Notes under the pieces: generated by a model | What the model was told of the DNA's origin: nothing | What the model saw: only the letters and a program-made list of their open reading frames with translations | Database searches by the model: none | Made by a program: the position numbers and the translations under genes | From: Hypomesus transpacificus | Lineage: Eukaryota; Chordata; Actinopteri; Osmeriformes; Osmeridae | Assembly (NCBI RefSeq): GCF_021917145.1 | Contig: NC_061077.1 | Coordinates: 12,730,125-12,794,124 of the forward strand | Direction of reading: 5' to 3' | Length of the DNA stretch: 64,000 nucleotides | Shown here: positions 28,101 through 40,308 of the stretch, piece by piece | Layout of the letters: every line of letters starts with the position of its first letter | How positions within the stretch are numbered: the stretch's first letter is position 1

Positions 28101-29400
28101 TACAGTTTGCCTTGATGATGCCACTATTTTCTGCCTTTAACTTTTGGTAAACCGAGTTGTTTTTCCCATAGTTCACACTAGCATTGTCTGCAGTGTAAGC
28201 TGAAATCATTTCCAGTTGCAGACCATTTTCCTCTAACTTGCTCTTTATCTGGTGGTGTATGGCAGCAGCTGACTCTTGGCTATCTTCATAAAAGTCCAGT
28301 ATCTTAGTTTTCAAACCCAGCTCTGGTGTCCAATATCGTAACGACAGTGGGAAGAGTTTTGTAGTGCCATGATTAGATGCATCTGAAGCCACTGAAAAAA
28401 ATGGCGTGTGGACTTTTCTATCACTTGGGAGCTCTTGAACCACTGGCATTTTTAATTCTCTCAAACAACTCTCTACAGAGGCAGGTGCAAGCACATCTGT
28501 TACTATGGATGCTGCCTTTGTACGACCACATGACATTTTCTTTGCAATCTCAGAGTCTGGAAACATGGTAGATGCTAGCTTATTACCACAGTCTTCTGAC
28601 CTGTATGATAGTGAGTGTTTTACAGTGTGGTAAACACTAGTTAGTTCAGCTGCAGTTACCTTGTTGGCGTTTGACTCTTGTTTGGGTTTTAGCAGGAACG
28701 TATCCATAGACTGGCAAGACTCTTTTTGAGCAACACGTTTTTTATGTGCCTCGCACTGTTTGTGTCGTTTGACGTCGTATTCACCTCCGTGTGAAATGGA
28801 AAATTGACTTGAGCAAATTTCACACGACACTTTGCTAGAATCACTAGGCACTGGTTTCACCCAGGGATAGATAGTTTCCCAGTCTTTGTTAAAACTGCAC
28901 TTCCTCTTCTTACCCGTGAGTGTCGTGTTTTCCTCCATGTCTGCTGCTTGCCGTTCTGACCTGATTTCTATTGTTTCGATTGGCGCGCTTAACTTCTTCC
29001 GCGTCATAGGTCCGCGTCCCAGACATGATGAAATAGCAAATAGCCATAGCCCATCTATGAAATAGCCTAGCCGAGTCTAGGCGCCCTCTGATGACAGCCC
29101 TCACGGCTGTCTACACACACAAACAACTGTTTGATAAAACACGTATTTCAAAATTTGGAGTCTGACTATCGGTAAGAATGCGGGACAACGTCTCAATTTG
29201 CGGGACGGGTGAAAAATGATAGAAATGCGGGACTGTCCCGCACAAAGCGGGACATCTGGTCACCCTATGTGTATCTAGTTGTAAACAAAACTTGTTACTG
29301 TCTACGTAAAAAACTCACACTGTTTTTATGAACTTACTATTGTCTCTCGAACACGGTTGTGGAAAAGTTGCTCTCTAACCGACACGTCGTCAGCATCCAT
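14575..29400 (-). CDS. lmbr1l: LMBR1-like multi-pass membrane protein (lipocalin receptor family)
   Basis: Sixteen coding exons on the minus strand, all with GT-AG borders and matching phases: 29400-29338, 21303-21219, 19337-19304, 18575-18436, 18066-17963, 17804-17681, 17448-17380, 17230-17166, 17054-16982, 16853-16767, 16578-16502, 16392-16315, 16123-15959, 15832-15766, 15498-15337 and 14660-14575. The sum is 1479 nt, or 492 aa, close to the human protein (about 489). The protein starts MDADDVSVREQLF and carries family blocks such as DATVNKIAL, WLNGSLIHGLWNLVF, WEYYLPYLYS, WQRNLGYPLAML and TRFDLLGDFGRYNWLGNF, with about nine hydrophobic segments. Family members are cell-surface or ER proteins linked to lipocalin-1 uptake and Wnt regulation. 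Intron 1 is about 8 kb because it contains a SINE and a complete hAT transposon. Confidence 0.94.
21443..21783. repeat. About 40-bp minisatellite split by a SINE
   Basis: Copies of a unit resembling ACATAACCCTGGTACTAGAG followed by TACTGTTCCAGGA occur at about 21448-21480 and, after the SINE, at about 21676-21710, 21711-21747 and 21748-21783. Copies differ by several substitutions. Confidence 0.7.
21484..21668 (-). mobile_element. tRNA-derived SINE with conserved fish 3' tail
   Basis: Read on the minus strand, the 5' part looks like a tRNA-Leu/Ser promoter: box A TGGCTGAGCGGTTAGG and a box-B-like GGTTGCCGGTT. A central CTTGGGCAAGGCACTTCACC block follows, then the tail GTAAGTCGCTCTGGATAAG with AGCGTCTGCTAAA, which recurs across teleost SINEs and L2-type LINEs. 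The insertion lies within a minisatellite in lmbr1l intron 1. Confidence 0.75.
23079..23144 (+). other. Possible unassigned coding exon
   Basis: ATG in a strong context (GCCGCCATGA) opens a 22-codon frame (MTLPQAQRKSKKGGRMQELT then HQ) that ends exactly at a CAG|GTGAGA donor. I do not recognise the peptide. It lies antisense within lmbr1l intron 1. No downstream partner exon was identified, so chance remains possible. Confidence 0.2.
26239..26744. repeat. Direct and inverted repeats inside the hAT element
   Basis: A block of about 150 bp beginning AAGTGTTTGCTCTAG and continuing to ACACAAAATAAATG occurs at about 26240-26394 and again at about 26553-26690. The first 55 bp then recur inverted at 26689-26744. 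The second direct copy and its inverted partner can fold into a hairpin with an approximately 80-nt loop. The array lies 3' of the transposase. Confidence 0.8.
27004..29007 (-). CDS. hAT transposase with N-terminal BED/TTF-like zinc finger
   Basis: Uninterrupted 667-codon frame ending TAA. The N-terminal part has a zinc-finger-like CEIC...H...H segment (residues about 62-85) expected to bind the element ends. The core has candidate catalytic acidic residues in SVASDAS and YTADNASVN and the hAT motif RHVPTRWLSLW. The C-terminal hATC dimerisation region contains NASVERVFSLMTAAW. Length and layout are those of a functional hAT transposase, and it lies within matched inverted ends, so it is a transposon gene rather than a domesticated host gene. 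Family assignment within hAT is not made. Confidence 0.92.
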   Translation of the reverse strand: MTRKKLSAPIETIEIRSERQAADMEENTTLTGKKRKCSFNKDWETIYPWVKPVPSDSSKVSCEICSSQFSISHGGEYDVKRHKQCEAHKKRVAQKESCQSMDTFLLKPKQESNANKVTAAELTSVYHTVKHSLSYRSEDCGNKLASTMFPDSEIAKKMSCGRTKAASIVTDVLAPASVESCLRELKMPVVQELPSDRKVHTPFFSVASDASNHGTTKLFPLSLRYWTPELGLKTKILDFYEDSQESAAAIHHQIKSKLEENGLQLEMISAYTADNASVNYGKNNSVYQKLKAENSGIIKANCMAHIVHNCAKHAGDMLNIDIESVVNKIFSHFSVSAKRTEELKAVFAFVEEDYHAVRRHVPTRWLSLWPAVQRLHNSWAAIKSYFLSLGESECPKVLWKLLKSDQDGEGHPIELQAYLAFLNNILKVFHDVVLLLEGQDGTICELYDIMQTLKTKLNQRQIDSFFGMETSAIVQQFPDQKAASIKEDMSNFYQTALNYLEKWYDFNNTNYQKKVACLSLKNSFTFTQLSDAVEALHIGGKLDMDELYEEYCVTLPRQPEIVQRRAPVVEKWSTFLKSTKTPNLTAVASFVFSIPITNASVERVFSLMTAAWTDQRNRCSVELIKSEIQVKTNFEYSCKEFYSYALKQKALLEAASSSKKYKAKKII

Positions 29401-30777
29401 CCTCCGCGACCATAACCTACTAATTAAAAAACCGTCAAATAGGGTCCGTCTGGCTAAAAACGATGTCAACTGAATTTAGAACAAACAGTTACTGTATCTT
29501 AAACGGTCCCGCATTGCTTTAGGTTAATGCGGTGATAGATGGACGATCTCCTTCATGTCACACTAAACTACCAAGACAACGGGAGCGAACCCTGAAGTGT
29601 AGCCTGCAATCAATGGTCACAGAGGGGGCGGAGACAGGGGAGGGTGGTTAAAGAAAGAGAGGTAGTATGGGGGTGGGGACGTAGCCACACATGCTTCCTG
29701 CTGTGCTACAATGAATCAGTGCTCAAATAAAAAACGGTTATAATAATGGTGATAATAAACGAGTGTAGACACACATCATGTCTGGTCGAACTTCTTCGAA
29801 AGATCATTGGTTGTATATTTCGCAAAGCATGGCCAGTCCAAAATTCATTTAAGTGTCTATAATCCAGTGCTTCAGCAAGCATAGTTTATAAGTAGTCTAC
29901 TTTAGTCAAATCCACAACATAAAAAGTTTAATACAAAAAATTCTCAAAATAATATAAATAATAGGCTATGAACAATGAGAATCTGAATACCTCCCTAACT
30001 TTAAAGTTTAACCACATTTAACCGGACTTCAGTAGCCTATAATTGATTTGAGGGGTCAATTAAGTCCATGCCAATTCAAGCCAGCATTGACTATTTTATC
30101 GTCATCATCCAAAGTCCATACAACTGAAGCAACGACTTGCTCTAAAAGACGGAAGTTGTAGGCAACTGGAAAATACATGTTGGGGTAAGATTAAAACTTA
30201 AAATAAACTAATCAATCAAGTCATTTGAAATCTACAGCCAGTGTAATAACGAGTTATTTACACGGTTTTAGTTTTGAACAACTTCAAGTAAGTGAATCTA
30301 TCAGACGGCTGGCTATACTGCAGATGACCTATGAATACCAAGTACATTTTTATTTTTGTGTGGGTGTGAACAGCTTGACACACTTATTCAAGTGTCCTCA
30401 GAATAAATTGTGCATTTTATAAAACTGAATAGAGCGCAGATTAAAACTGAATATGAGATACAGAGGTTATTCAGATGACATTTGTTTGTTATTTTTTCAA
30501 GGGTGTTTTAATATAACTGCAACTAACGTAGCATACTTGTATAATTTGGTGACTGCTGCTCTCAATAAAAATGTGCTAATAACTGGATAATCTGTCCCTC
30601 AGATTCAGAAAGATTAAACAATTGTGCCTTGAAACACATTTAGGAAACATCAACACTAACCTCATTTGACCCTTCCCTTCATTTTCCTAGCTTGCTTTTG
30701 AACTGCGGGCTCTCTTTGGGAAGGATGTCAGCTCAGTTTCTTCCATCGTCCAAGCAGTGATCTACCGAGGACCTACC
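29401..30777. promoter_or_regulatory. Divergent lmbr1l / dnajc22 intergenic region
   Basis: 1.4 kb separating the first coding exon of lmbr1l (minus) from the dnajc22 start (plus). Both promoters or 5' UTR exons should lie here. A likely splice acceptor TTTCCTAG at about 30684-30691 suggests dnajc22 has a non-coding upstream exon. No other gene is seen. Confidence 0.4.
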
Positions 30778-32595
<1,818 letters not shown>

Positions 32596-32865
32596 CTCAC
32601 CCTCAACGCACACTGACCCTTCAGTGGTCATCACACCAAAATCAGTTTCACATTGTGGAGATGTCATTTCATCAGTTTGTCAATAGTTTTAAAATGCCAT
32701 CAGATTCCAATTATTCCAAGGCTTTGTACTATGCAGTGGATTAGGTGTTTGTCTCTCAGATGTAATGAACAATCAGCCTAAGTCCTTTGCTGACATCTTG
32801 TGGCAAATTAGAGAACATCATGTCCGCAAGTAAGTGTCATGTTAATTAGAAATGTGTTTATTTGA

Positions 32866-32871
32866 AATAAA
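32866..32871 (+). terminator. dnajc22: Candidate poly(A) signal of dnajc22
   Basis: AATAAA 271 nt downstream of the dnajc22 stop codon; the first canonical hexamer after it on this strand. Confidence 0.6.
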
Positions 32872-32899
32872 GCGTTGAGGCCATGTCTGGCTATTTACA

Positions 32900-33608
32900 T
32901 TTCCTGTCCCTGTGTATGCTTGATCTTACATTAATCGTTAAAAGAAAAAGTCTAATTTGCACACTATTCATTTTTTCGGGTGGCAATTCATCATCCTGCA
33001 GACTGAACAGGAGGCACTGCTTCACTGATCCACAGGAACATCCATATCTGTACATGCAGCTAATAATGCAAACAGGTCAACTGTTCCTTTATTCTGATCC
33101 TTACAGTGCCAATACAATTATCCCTTGGGGGTATCATAGAAGACCACCTGCTAAGAAATACAAAACATTAAAAAAACACTACATGTACTTGTTTTTTCAT
33201 TTTTTGTCTTTTGTGGGTAAAGCAGAAAGCAATCTGATATAACTTTTACAAATAATAAAATAGTCTGAAATGTTCACTTTCCTTGGAATGACTCTGCAGT
33301 GTTTTGCGATCTCACTCTTCACTGTTGAAGGAGGAGGGACAGTTTATGTCAGTAGGCTGCACCTCCAATGACAGATTCTGAGGAACTCACATCAGGGCAA
33401 AATAGGAGAATCTAAAGACTGAATTCTGCAGTCCTCCATTCAACAATAGAAAGACAACTGGTAAACGGGGGAAAATACATACATTTACAAGTTTGACTTT
33501 CACAAATGTGACAAGTTTCAAAACAATACTGAAATTGTTGCTTTGCAAAGAAGGCTTAAGGCTTCTTCTGTGTCTCTAAAGGTCCCTTTCCTCAGTCATC
33601 TGGTGAGA
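32900..33608. other. dnajc22-ikzf4 intergenic region
   Basis: About 700 bp with no recognised gene. A polypyrimidine tract and AG at 33594-33595 suggest that the exon containing the ikzf4 ATG begins at about 33596, so a 5' exon of ikzf4 may lie in this stretch. Confidence 0.4.
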
Positions 33609-36600
33609 ATGAACGCAGCTGATCACCGCAATGGAGCCCCTTATGTTTCAGGTAAGGAGAAACAACGTGTCTGATGATCAAGTAGTGGATCCGGCCTTGT
33701 GGGAATTCTTGTCAGAATAAAAGTCAAACAATAGGGGAATGCAAACTGTGTTTCTTTACAGGTGGAACAGTGGATCCTGCCACAGAATGGGACTTCTATG
33801 GAGGGGACGGGGCTCTGTCAGAAAGCACTTCCAACAGCCAGCGGTCCTCCCCAAACTGCTTCATCACTGCTTCGTTTTCCGGAACATGTGGGTTACACAC
33901 ATTGTATACAATCTACATGTGATACATATGTTATATATACATGTACATCATGTGCTATCTCTCTGGACAAACACTGTACAATTCTTGTGTATGTACCCAT
34001 CAATGTATTGAGTACTTTGTACTTCACCCAGCCACCTCTGTCAACACTGAGCTCTACAGCGGGCAGTCATCTGGTGCCTCGCCACCAGAGAGAGGGGAAG
34101 TGAGGGAAGGTGACCTGTTGAAGGACAGAGAGGGCTCTGTAGCAGGGGCCAGTGCTGCATGGCGGGGAAAGCAGAGAGGAACCAGTGAGGGCGCGCCGGC
34201 CAGCCTGAAAGCCTCATCCCCGGGCCCCGTCCGACTGCCAAATGGGAAGCTCCAATGTGACGTGTGTGGAATGCTGTGCCATGGGCCCAACGTGCTGACG
34301 GTCCACAAACGCAGTCACACAGGTGAGCTGGGATGGAGGGGCCAGTGGGGGTGTGCACCCTATACTGTAGCTCTTTAAAATCCCCAAAGAATCACTCAGT
34401 AGAGGGTCTCACTCTTTATCCTCCACTAACAAGACAAATTCCTTAATACCTTTGAGGAGGAAACCGTGACCAGTGTGTCCCCGTGCTGGTCGGCAGGTGA
34501 GCGCCCGTTCCAGTGTGAGGAGTGTGGCGCTGCCTTCACACAAAAGGGGAACCTTCTGCGCCACACCAAGCTGCATTCAGGAGAGAAGCCTTTCAAATGC
34601 CCCCACTGTAACTATGCCTGCCGTCGGAGAGACGCCCTGGCTGGTCATCTCCGCACGCACGCCGGTAAGAAACAGCCCGGGGGGGAAGGAGTCACAGGGC
34701 CCTGGGCTTGGCAGGGGCCACCTGTTGTGGGTTTCCATGCCTAAAGAGAGGGATTCTGTCACTTGCACGCATTTTCCTTATCCTTTTTTTTTTTTTACTA
34801 AACTTCGAACACATTTTTATACTTTATTTTACTGTTACTCTTTGCTCTCCTGATGTTATAGTTGTGTAATGAGTTAGGTTGCCAGAGCACGCATAGGCAG
34901 TGGAAGAATGTGCATTTTAAACCCACTCTTTGTGTAAACAAGGACTCAAGAGTCTCTTTTGGGAAACTTGGTCAAACTACATCAGCTTTCAGAGTCAATA
35001 TATATTTGTTTTACTAGAATATGCTGTTCCCCACAGACAAGATGACATTTAGAACATTTGTGAAAACAGGATATCCTGTTGGTGTTTTCAATTGATGAAG
35101 ACACATTCACACAGGTGTTGATCTAGTGAATGGCCTAGGTGGGTCTTTTCTATCGCTTCCATTTCAAAGAAAAGATGTTTGCAAACTTTGGATTTCAGCG
35201 AAGTGACGTCAGTCCCTTCTCCGGGTGTTTCTTAAGTCGGAACTTTGCGGTGAAGAAATGGGTGTTTTTTCAACGTCATAGGCGCCTTTTATTGTATATT
35301 TTTTTTGTGCATATTTGGAATTGATGTGTGACCCGTCATTTAGCAACTTAGCAGGGAACATATTCATTCCCCTTAGTGCAGAAGTAGACAAAAGTTCCTA
35401 ATTAACCTTTTTTTTCTTCAAAAAGTTTTATCAAAATAAGCAAGATAAGAAACAATTCTTTTCAGCAGTGTAGTTGAAGGCATCACTTACAAGACCATAC
35501 AAGAAAGCGTAAAAAACTGGCCAGTTGACCACGTTAATGTTGGGTTTTGCGTGTTCCAGGGTGCTCAACAACAGGTAAGCATTTGAAGTGCAGCAACTGT
35601 GGTCGCAGCTACACGCAGCAGAGCGCTCTGGAGGAACACCGCGGGCGCTGCCAGCGCGGCCTCCACAGCCTGGAGAACCCTGCTGCTCTCAGCGGCCACA
35701 CCGCACAGGGTGAAACACACACACACACTTACAGATGTAGAAAACCACCTTGTGTGAGGCACTGGAGACAGAAAAGTTTTAGTCAGTAGACCTGTGTTTT
35801 AGACCCTAACCAACTTGGGATCTATTTGACTCTATGAATGGGCAGTTTTTCCAAAGATTGACGCCGGTGGATTTTGGTGTGTGCTACTGTAAGCAGGAAA
35901 ACAGTCTAAGAGCCTGGGGTCAATGACAGAGCCTGAACTTCAGTCGTCCACAGAAATACTCCCCCTAATAGACCATCTGGCCAACAGCATCACCAAGCGC
36001 AAAAGCTCAACTCCTCAGAAGTTCTTAGGTGAGATGGTTATCTATTAAACACAAACTGCAGACACTGAAAACACAACTGCACAACTGAGCTGTACAAATG
36101 CATCTAACGGATAACCTGACTGTTCTCTGCACTGCACAGGGGGAAAGCACTTGTGGCTTGCCATGCAAGATTCCCGTTTTGAGTTTCCCCCTGGCACTAA
36201 GGAGGGGGACAGGTACAGCCTACACCCAGGGAGGGACCTCGCCAGGTTGGTGGGGATGGTGAGCAGGCACCCTACAGGGTCCAAGGTTCCAGCAGAGGAC
36301 CAGAACTCTGCCAAACTGGAAGAACCTCAGCCCTCCTGCCTGCCTGAGCTCGTATCAGTGAGGCCTGTTTCCAGCTACAAGGCTCCAGACGGACCCCGGG
36401 CCTTCAACTGTGGGGGAGGTGGGGCCTCGGCTGGATGGGAGGCGGATGAGGGCCTCAGCCAAGGCTGCCACGCTTCCACCAACACAGACAGCACAGCTGA
36501 GGAGCAGAATGCCGTCTCGGCCAGAGTGCAGTCAAACAACCCCCCGACCGCCACGCTCCCCAGCCTGAGGGCCAGCTTCAGGGCCAGCCTCAGCCACGAC

Positions 36601-36918
36601 TTGAAAGGTAAAAGGAGGCCCGGCGTCACCCCTGCGGCCAGGAGGGGCCCTGACTTGGCCCTCTCCTCCAGGGAGGAGGTCCAGGTGGTGGACGGAAAGG
36701 GGGGAATCCTGTGTACTTTCCGCTGTGAGCACTGTCACATCCTCTTCCTGGATCACGTCATGTTCACCCTCCACATGGGTTGCCATGGTTTCCGCCAACC
36801 CTTCGAGTGCAACGTCTGTGGTCACCGCAGCAGAGACCGCTACGAGTTTACCTCCCACATTGTCCGTGGAGAACACGTCCTCAGGAGAGGAACGCACCCC
36901 AAAACAGGTTCTCCCTGA
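33609..36918 (+). CDS. ikzf4: Ikaros-family zinc finger transcription factor, Eos-like
   Basis: Seven coding exons join in phase: 33609-33651, 33762-33887, 34032-34322, 34497-34664, 35560-35709, 35897-36028 and 36140-36918, giving 562 aa (human Eos about 585). Four N-terminal C2H2-type fingers bind DNA: residues 132-152, 160-180, 188-208 and 220-240 (the last is C2HC, ending RGRC). Diagnostic Ikaros segments are [38 protein letters not shown] and [11 protein letters not shown]. Two C-terminal dimerisation fingers lie at 499-519 and 527-549, including [17 protein letters not shown] and [10 protein letters not shown]. Assignment to ikzf4 among the paralogs rests on the convergent rps26 neighbour, as in human. 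The start is uncertain: the frame stays open to the likely acceptor at 33595, so an upstream coding exon is possible. Confidence 0.88.
34665..35559 (+). other. ikzf4 intron between finger 3 and finger 4 exons
   Basis: The intron runs from the donor GCCG|GTAAGA to the acceptor TTCCAG. No gene, repeat family or RNA is recognised inside it. Confidence 0.7.
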
Positions 36919-37030
36919 AACCATGAAGAGTTCTGCTGCTATTTTAGCAGAACCCTCTAGTCTAAACCCTGTTCAGGACCCTATTTCAGTTTGTTTAAAC
37001 ACGTTTAACAAAGTCGGGGTAACATTTCCA

Positions 37031-37036
37031 AATAAA
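37031..37036 (+). terminator. ikzf4: Candidate poly(A) signal of ikzf4
   Basis: AATAAA 113 nt after the ikzf4 stop codon and before the TA microsatellite. It would give a short 3' UTR. Confidence 0.5.
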
Positions 37037-37128
37037 AGTTCTACTAGGAATCATAGTAACTTCAGAATTGTTTGGGATGTTGGCTCAGGGGTATATAGGT
37101 ACCCAGGGGTCATTATTATTGAGGATTG

Positions 37129-37130
<2 letters not shown>

Positions 37131-37181
<51 letters not shown>
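37131..37181. repeat. (AT)n microsatellite
   Basis: Uninterrupted alternating AT for about 51 bp in the intergenic region between the convergent ikzf4 and rps26 genes. The 37182-37846 remainder has no recognised feature. Confidence 0.95.
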
Positions 37182-37184
<3 letters not shown>

Positions 37185-37846
37185 AATGTTCTAAATGCAT
37201 GGCTTGCTTTGTCAAACATGTTTTCCATTATGTTCTGGGAACATTTTAAAACACAATTAAATGTTCTAAATTTACATAGATTTGTACTTGTGAATTTAAT
37301 TGAAACTAATTAGAACCCATTGTATCCTGTATCCTCTTGCACACAAAAATGTACATGAATTCTATTGGCAATATTGTAAAACACATATTGGTTTCCTAAA
37401 TGATAACAATCAGTAAAGAAGGATGTATCTATTTCCCACCAAAACTTCCATCATTGTATGACACATTGATTATTTGTAAACTAATGAAGTTAGCTTCAAC
37501 AAAGAAACATTCCCTCAAGGTCATGGACACACATCTGCCTTAGGCTCTCACATCGTTTCCAGATCAGTGGAGACAATGTATAGCCTGGCACATCTTGTAT
37601 ACTTGTATATACCCTCTTATTTTACATGACATTACTTCCTCTCAGACAACGATTGCAACTCTCAGATGATGATGGTAACTTTCAAATGGATTTAGTCAAA
37701 ATGACATAGCTGTGTTCTGGATAAAACCACAGGTTTCTATGTGTGGGCTGGTTGAACCCTGTGAACCATAGTCAAGAAAAAAGGCAAAGAACAGGTACTC
37801 TTAAGTCACTTTAATTGAATGAAAATGTCACTTTAAATATTCCACA

Positions 37847-39465
<1,619 letters not shown>

Positions 39466-39486
39466 CGTGCAATAAGTGGAACGTCA

Positions 39487-39529
39487 GAAAGAGACCGGTT
39501 AACAAGGCCGATTACCTACGTCACTTCCG
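39487..39529 (-). promoter_or_regulatory. rps26: rps26 core promoter with TOP-like start
   Basis: On the minus strand a pyrimidine tract CTCTTTC (39493-39487) lies 21-28 nt upstream of the ATG, the expected position and form of a 5' TOP transcription start. Just upstream is an overlapping ETS (CGGAAGTG) and CRE-like (TGACGTA) pair at 39517-39529, common in housekeeping promoters. Transcription start is inferred. Confidence 0.5.
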
Positions 39530-40219
39530 CGGGATCAGTAGCGTGTCAGTAATGCAGGGCCCTCTGCCGGTGGAAGAAATTACGATTGATTCACCACGTT
39601 GTACTAATGGTAATATGAGAATCATTAGGTAAATTACAAATACTGTTAAACGTTTGGTATTGCGTTTTGCAATAACAAATCTAATGGTTTTTAACGTTAG
39701 CCAACTGTTTTTTTGTCCGCTCAGCTCAGAATCAAAATAAGATGTGGGGAAGATGTCGACAATATTATTAACGATAGCTACGTACGTGTATTATTAATGG
39801 CCAGTAAGCCCTTAAACTATTAGATGTGCTTCAGCTTATGTTGTCTTGAGTATCTGGCAGCCCAGAAATAAAACTCGTTGTGGACGGTGTGCAAAAATAT
39901 AAAGCCAGGCAGGAACCGTTGTATTGTAATACTTGTTTTGTATGATCCGGCTGGAAAGGGTTGAACACATTTCACATGAGTATAATTGCATAACGCTAGA
40001 CTACGAACAGGATCCTTGTGATGGAGGCTAGTTATGTCTGGGACAAGTATTTGGAACTAAGTTTTGTTTGTTTTAACTCAGAGCTTAGCTCTGGACTTCT
40101 TTGGTCTCAGTGGGGTTAGTAAACCAAGTGCTTCCTGTATCACTGATCATCTTGACCCTGATGTGTTTCTGACCTGTCTGGATACAACCACAACACACTG
40201 ATACAAGTGAATGGAGGAA
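39530..40219. other. rps26-lectin intergenic region
   Basis: No gene is recognised. From about 40032 onward the sequence is nearly identical to 51206-51430, marking the left edge of the segment duplicated along with the lectin gene. Confidence 0.6.
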
Positions 40220-40308
40220 TTTATTCAATGTTGAATTAGTCTTCGTCCTTGAAACAGGTTCACCCCCAGGTCCAGTCTGTTCCAGGGATGGTCCTCACCC
40301 AACAATAT

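Larger units (their letters stand above)
25832..29267 (-). mobile_element. Complete hAT-superfamily DNA transposon
   Basis: The element spans 3436 bp. The left end is TAGAGTGACCAGAT and the right end, reverse-complemented, is TAGGGTGACCAGAT, fitting the hAT terminal consensus YARNG. It is flanked by a perfect 8-bp target duplication TGTGTATC at 25824-25831 and 29268-29275. It carries one intact transposase frame on the minus strand. It sits in lmbr1l intron 1, 62 bp from the exon 1 splice donor, in the same transcriptional orientation as the host gene. The intact frame and perfect duplication suggest a relatively recent insertion. Confidence 0.93.

Noticed and set aside
27004-29007. A domesticated host gene of the ZBED/SCAND3 type
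   Set aside because: The frame lies inside matched inverted ends with a perfect target duplication, so it is a transposon gene in place.
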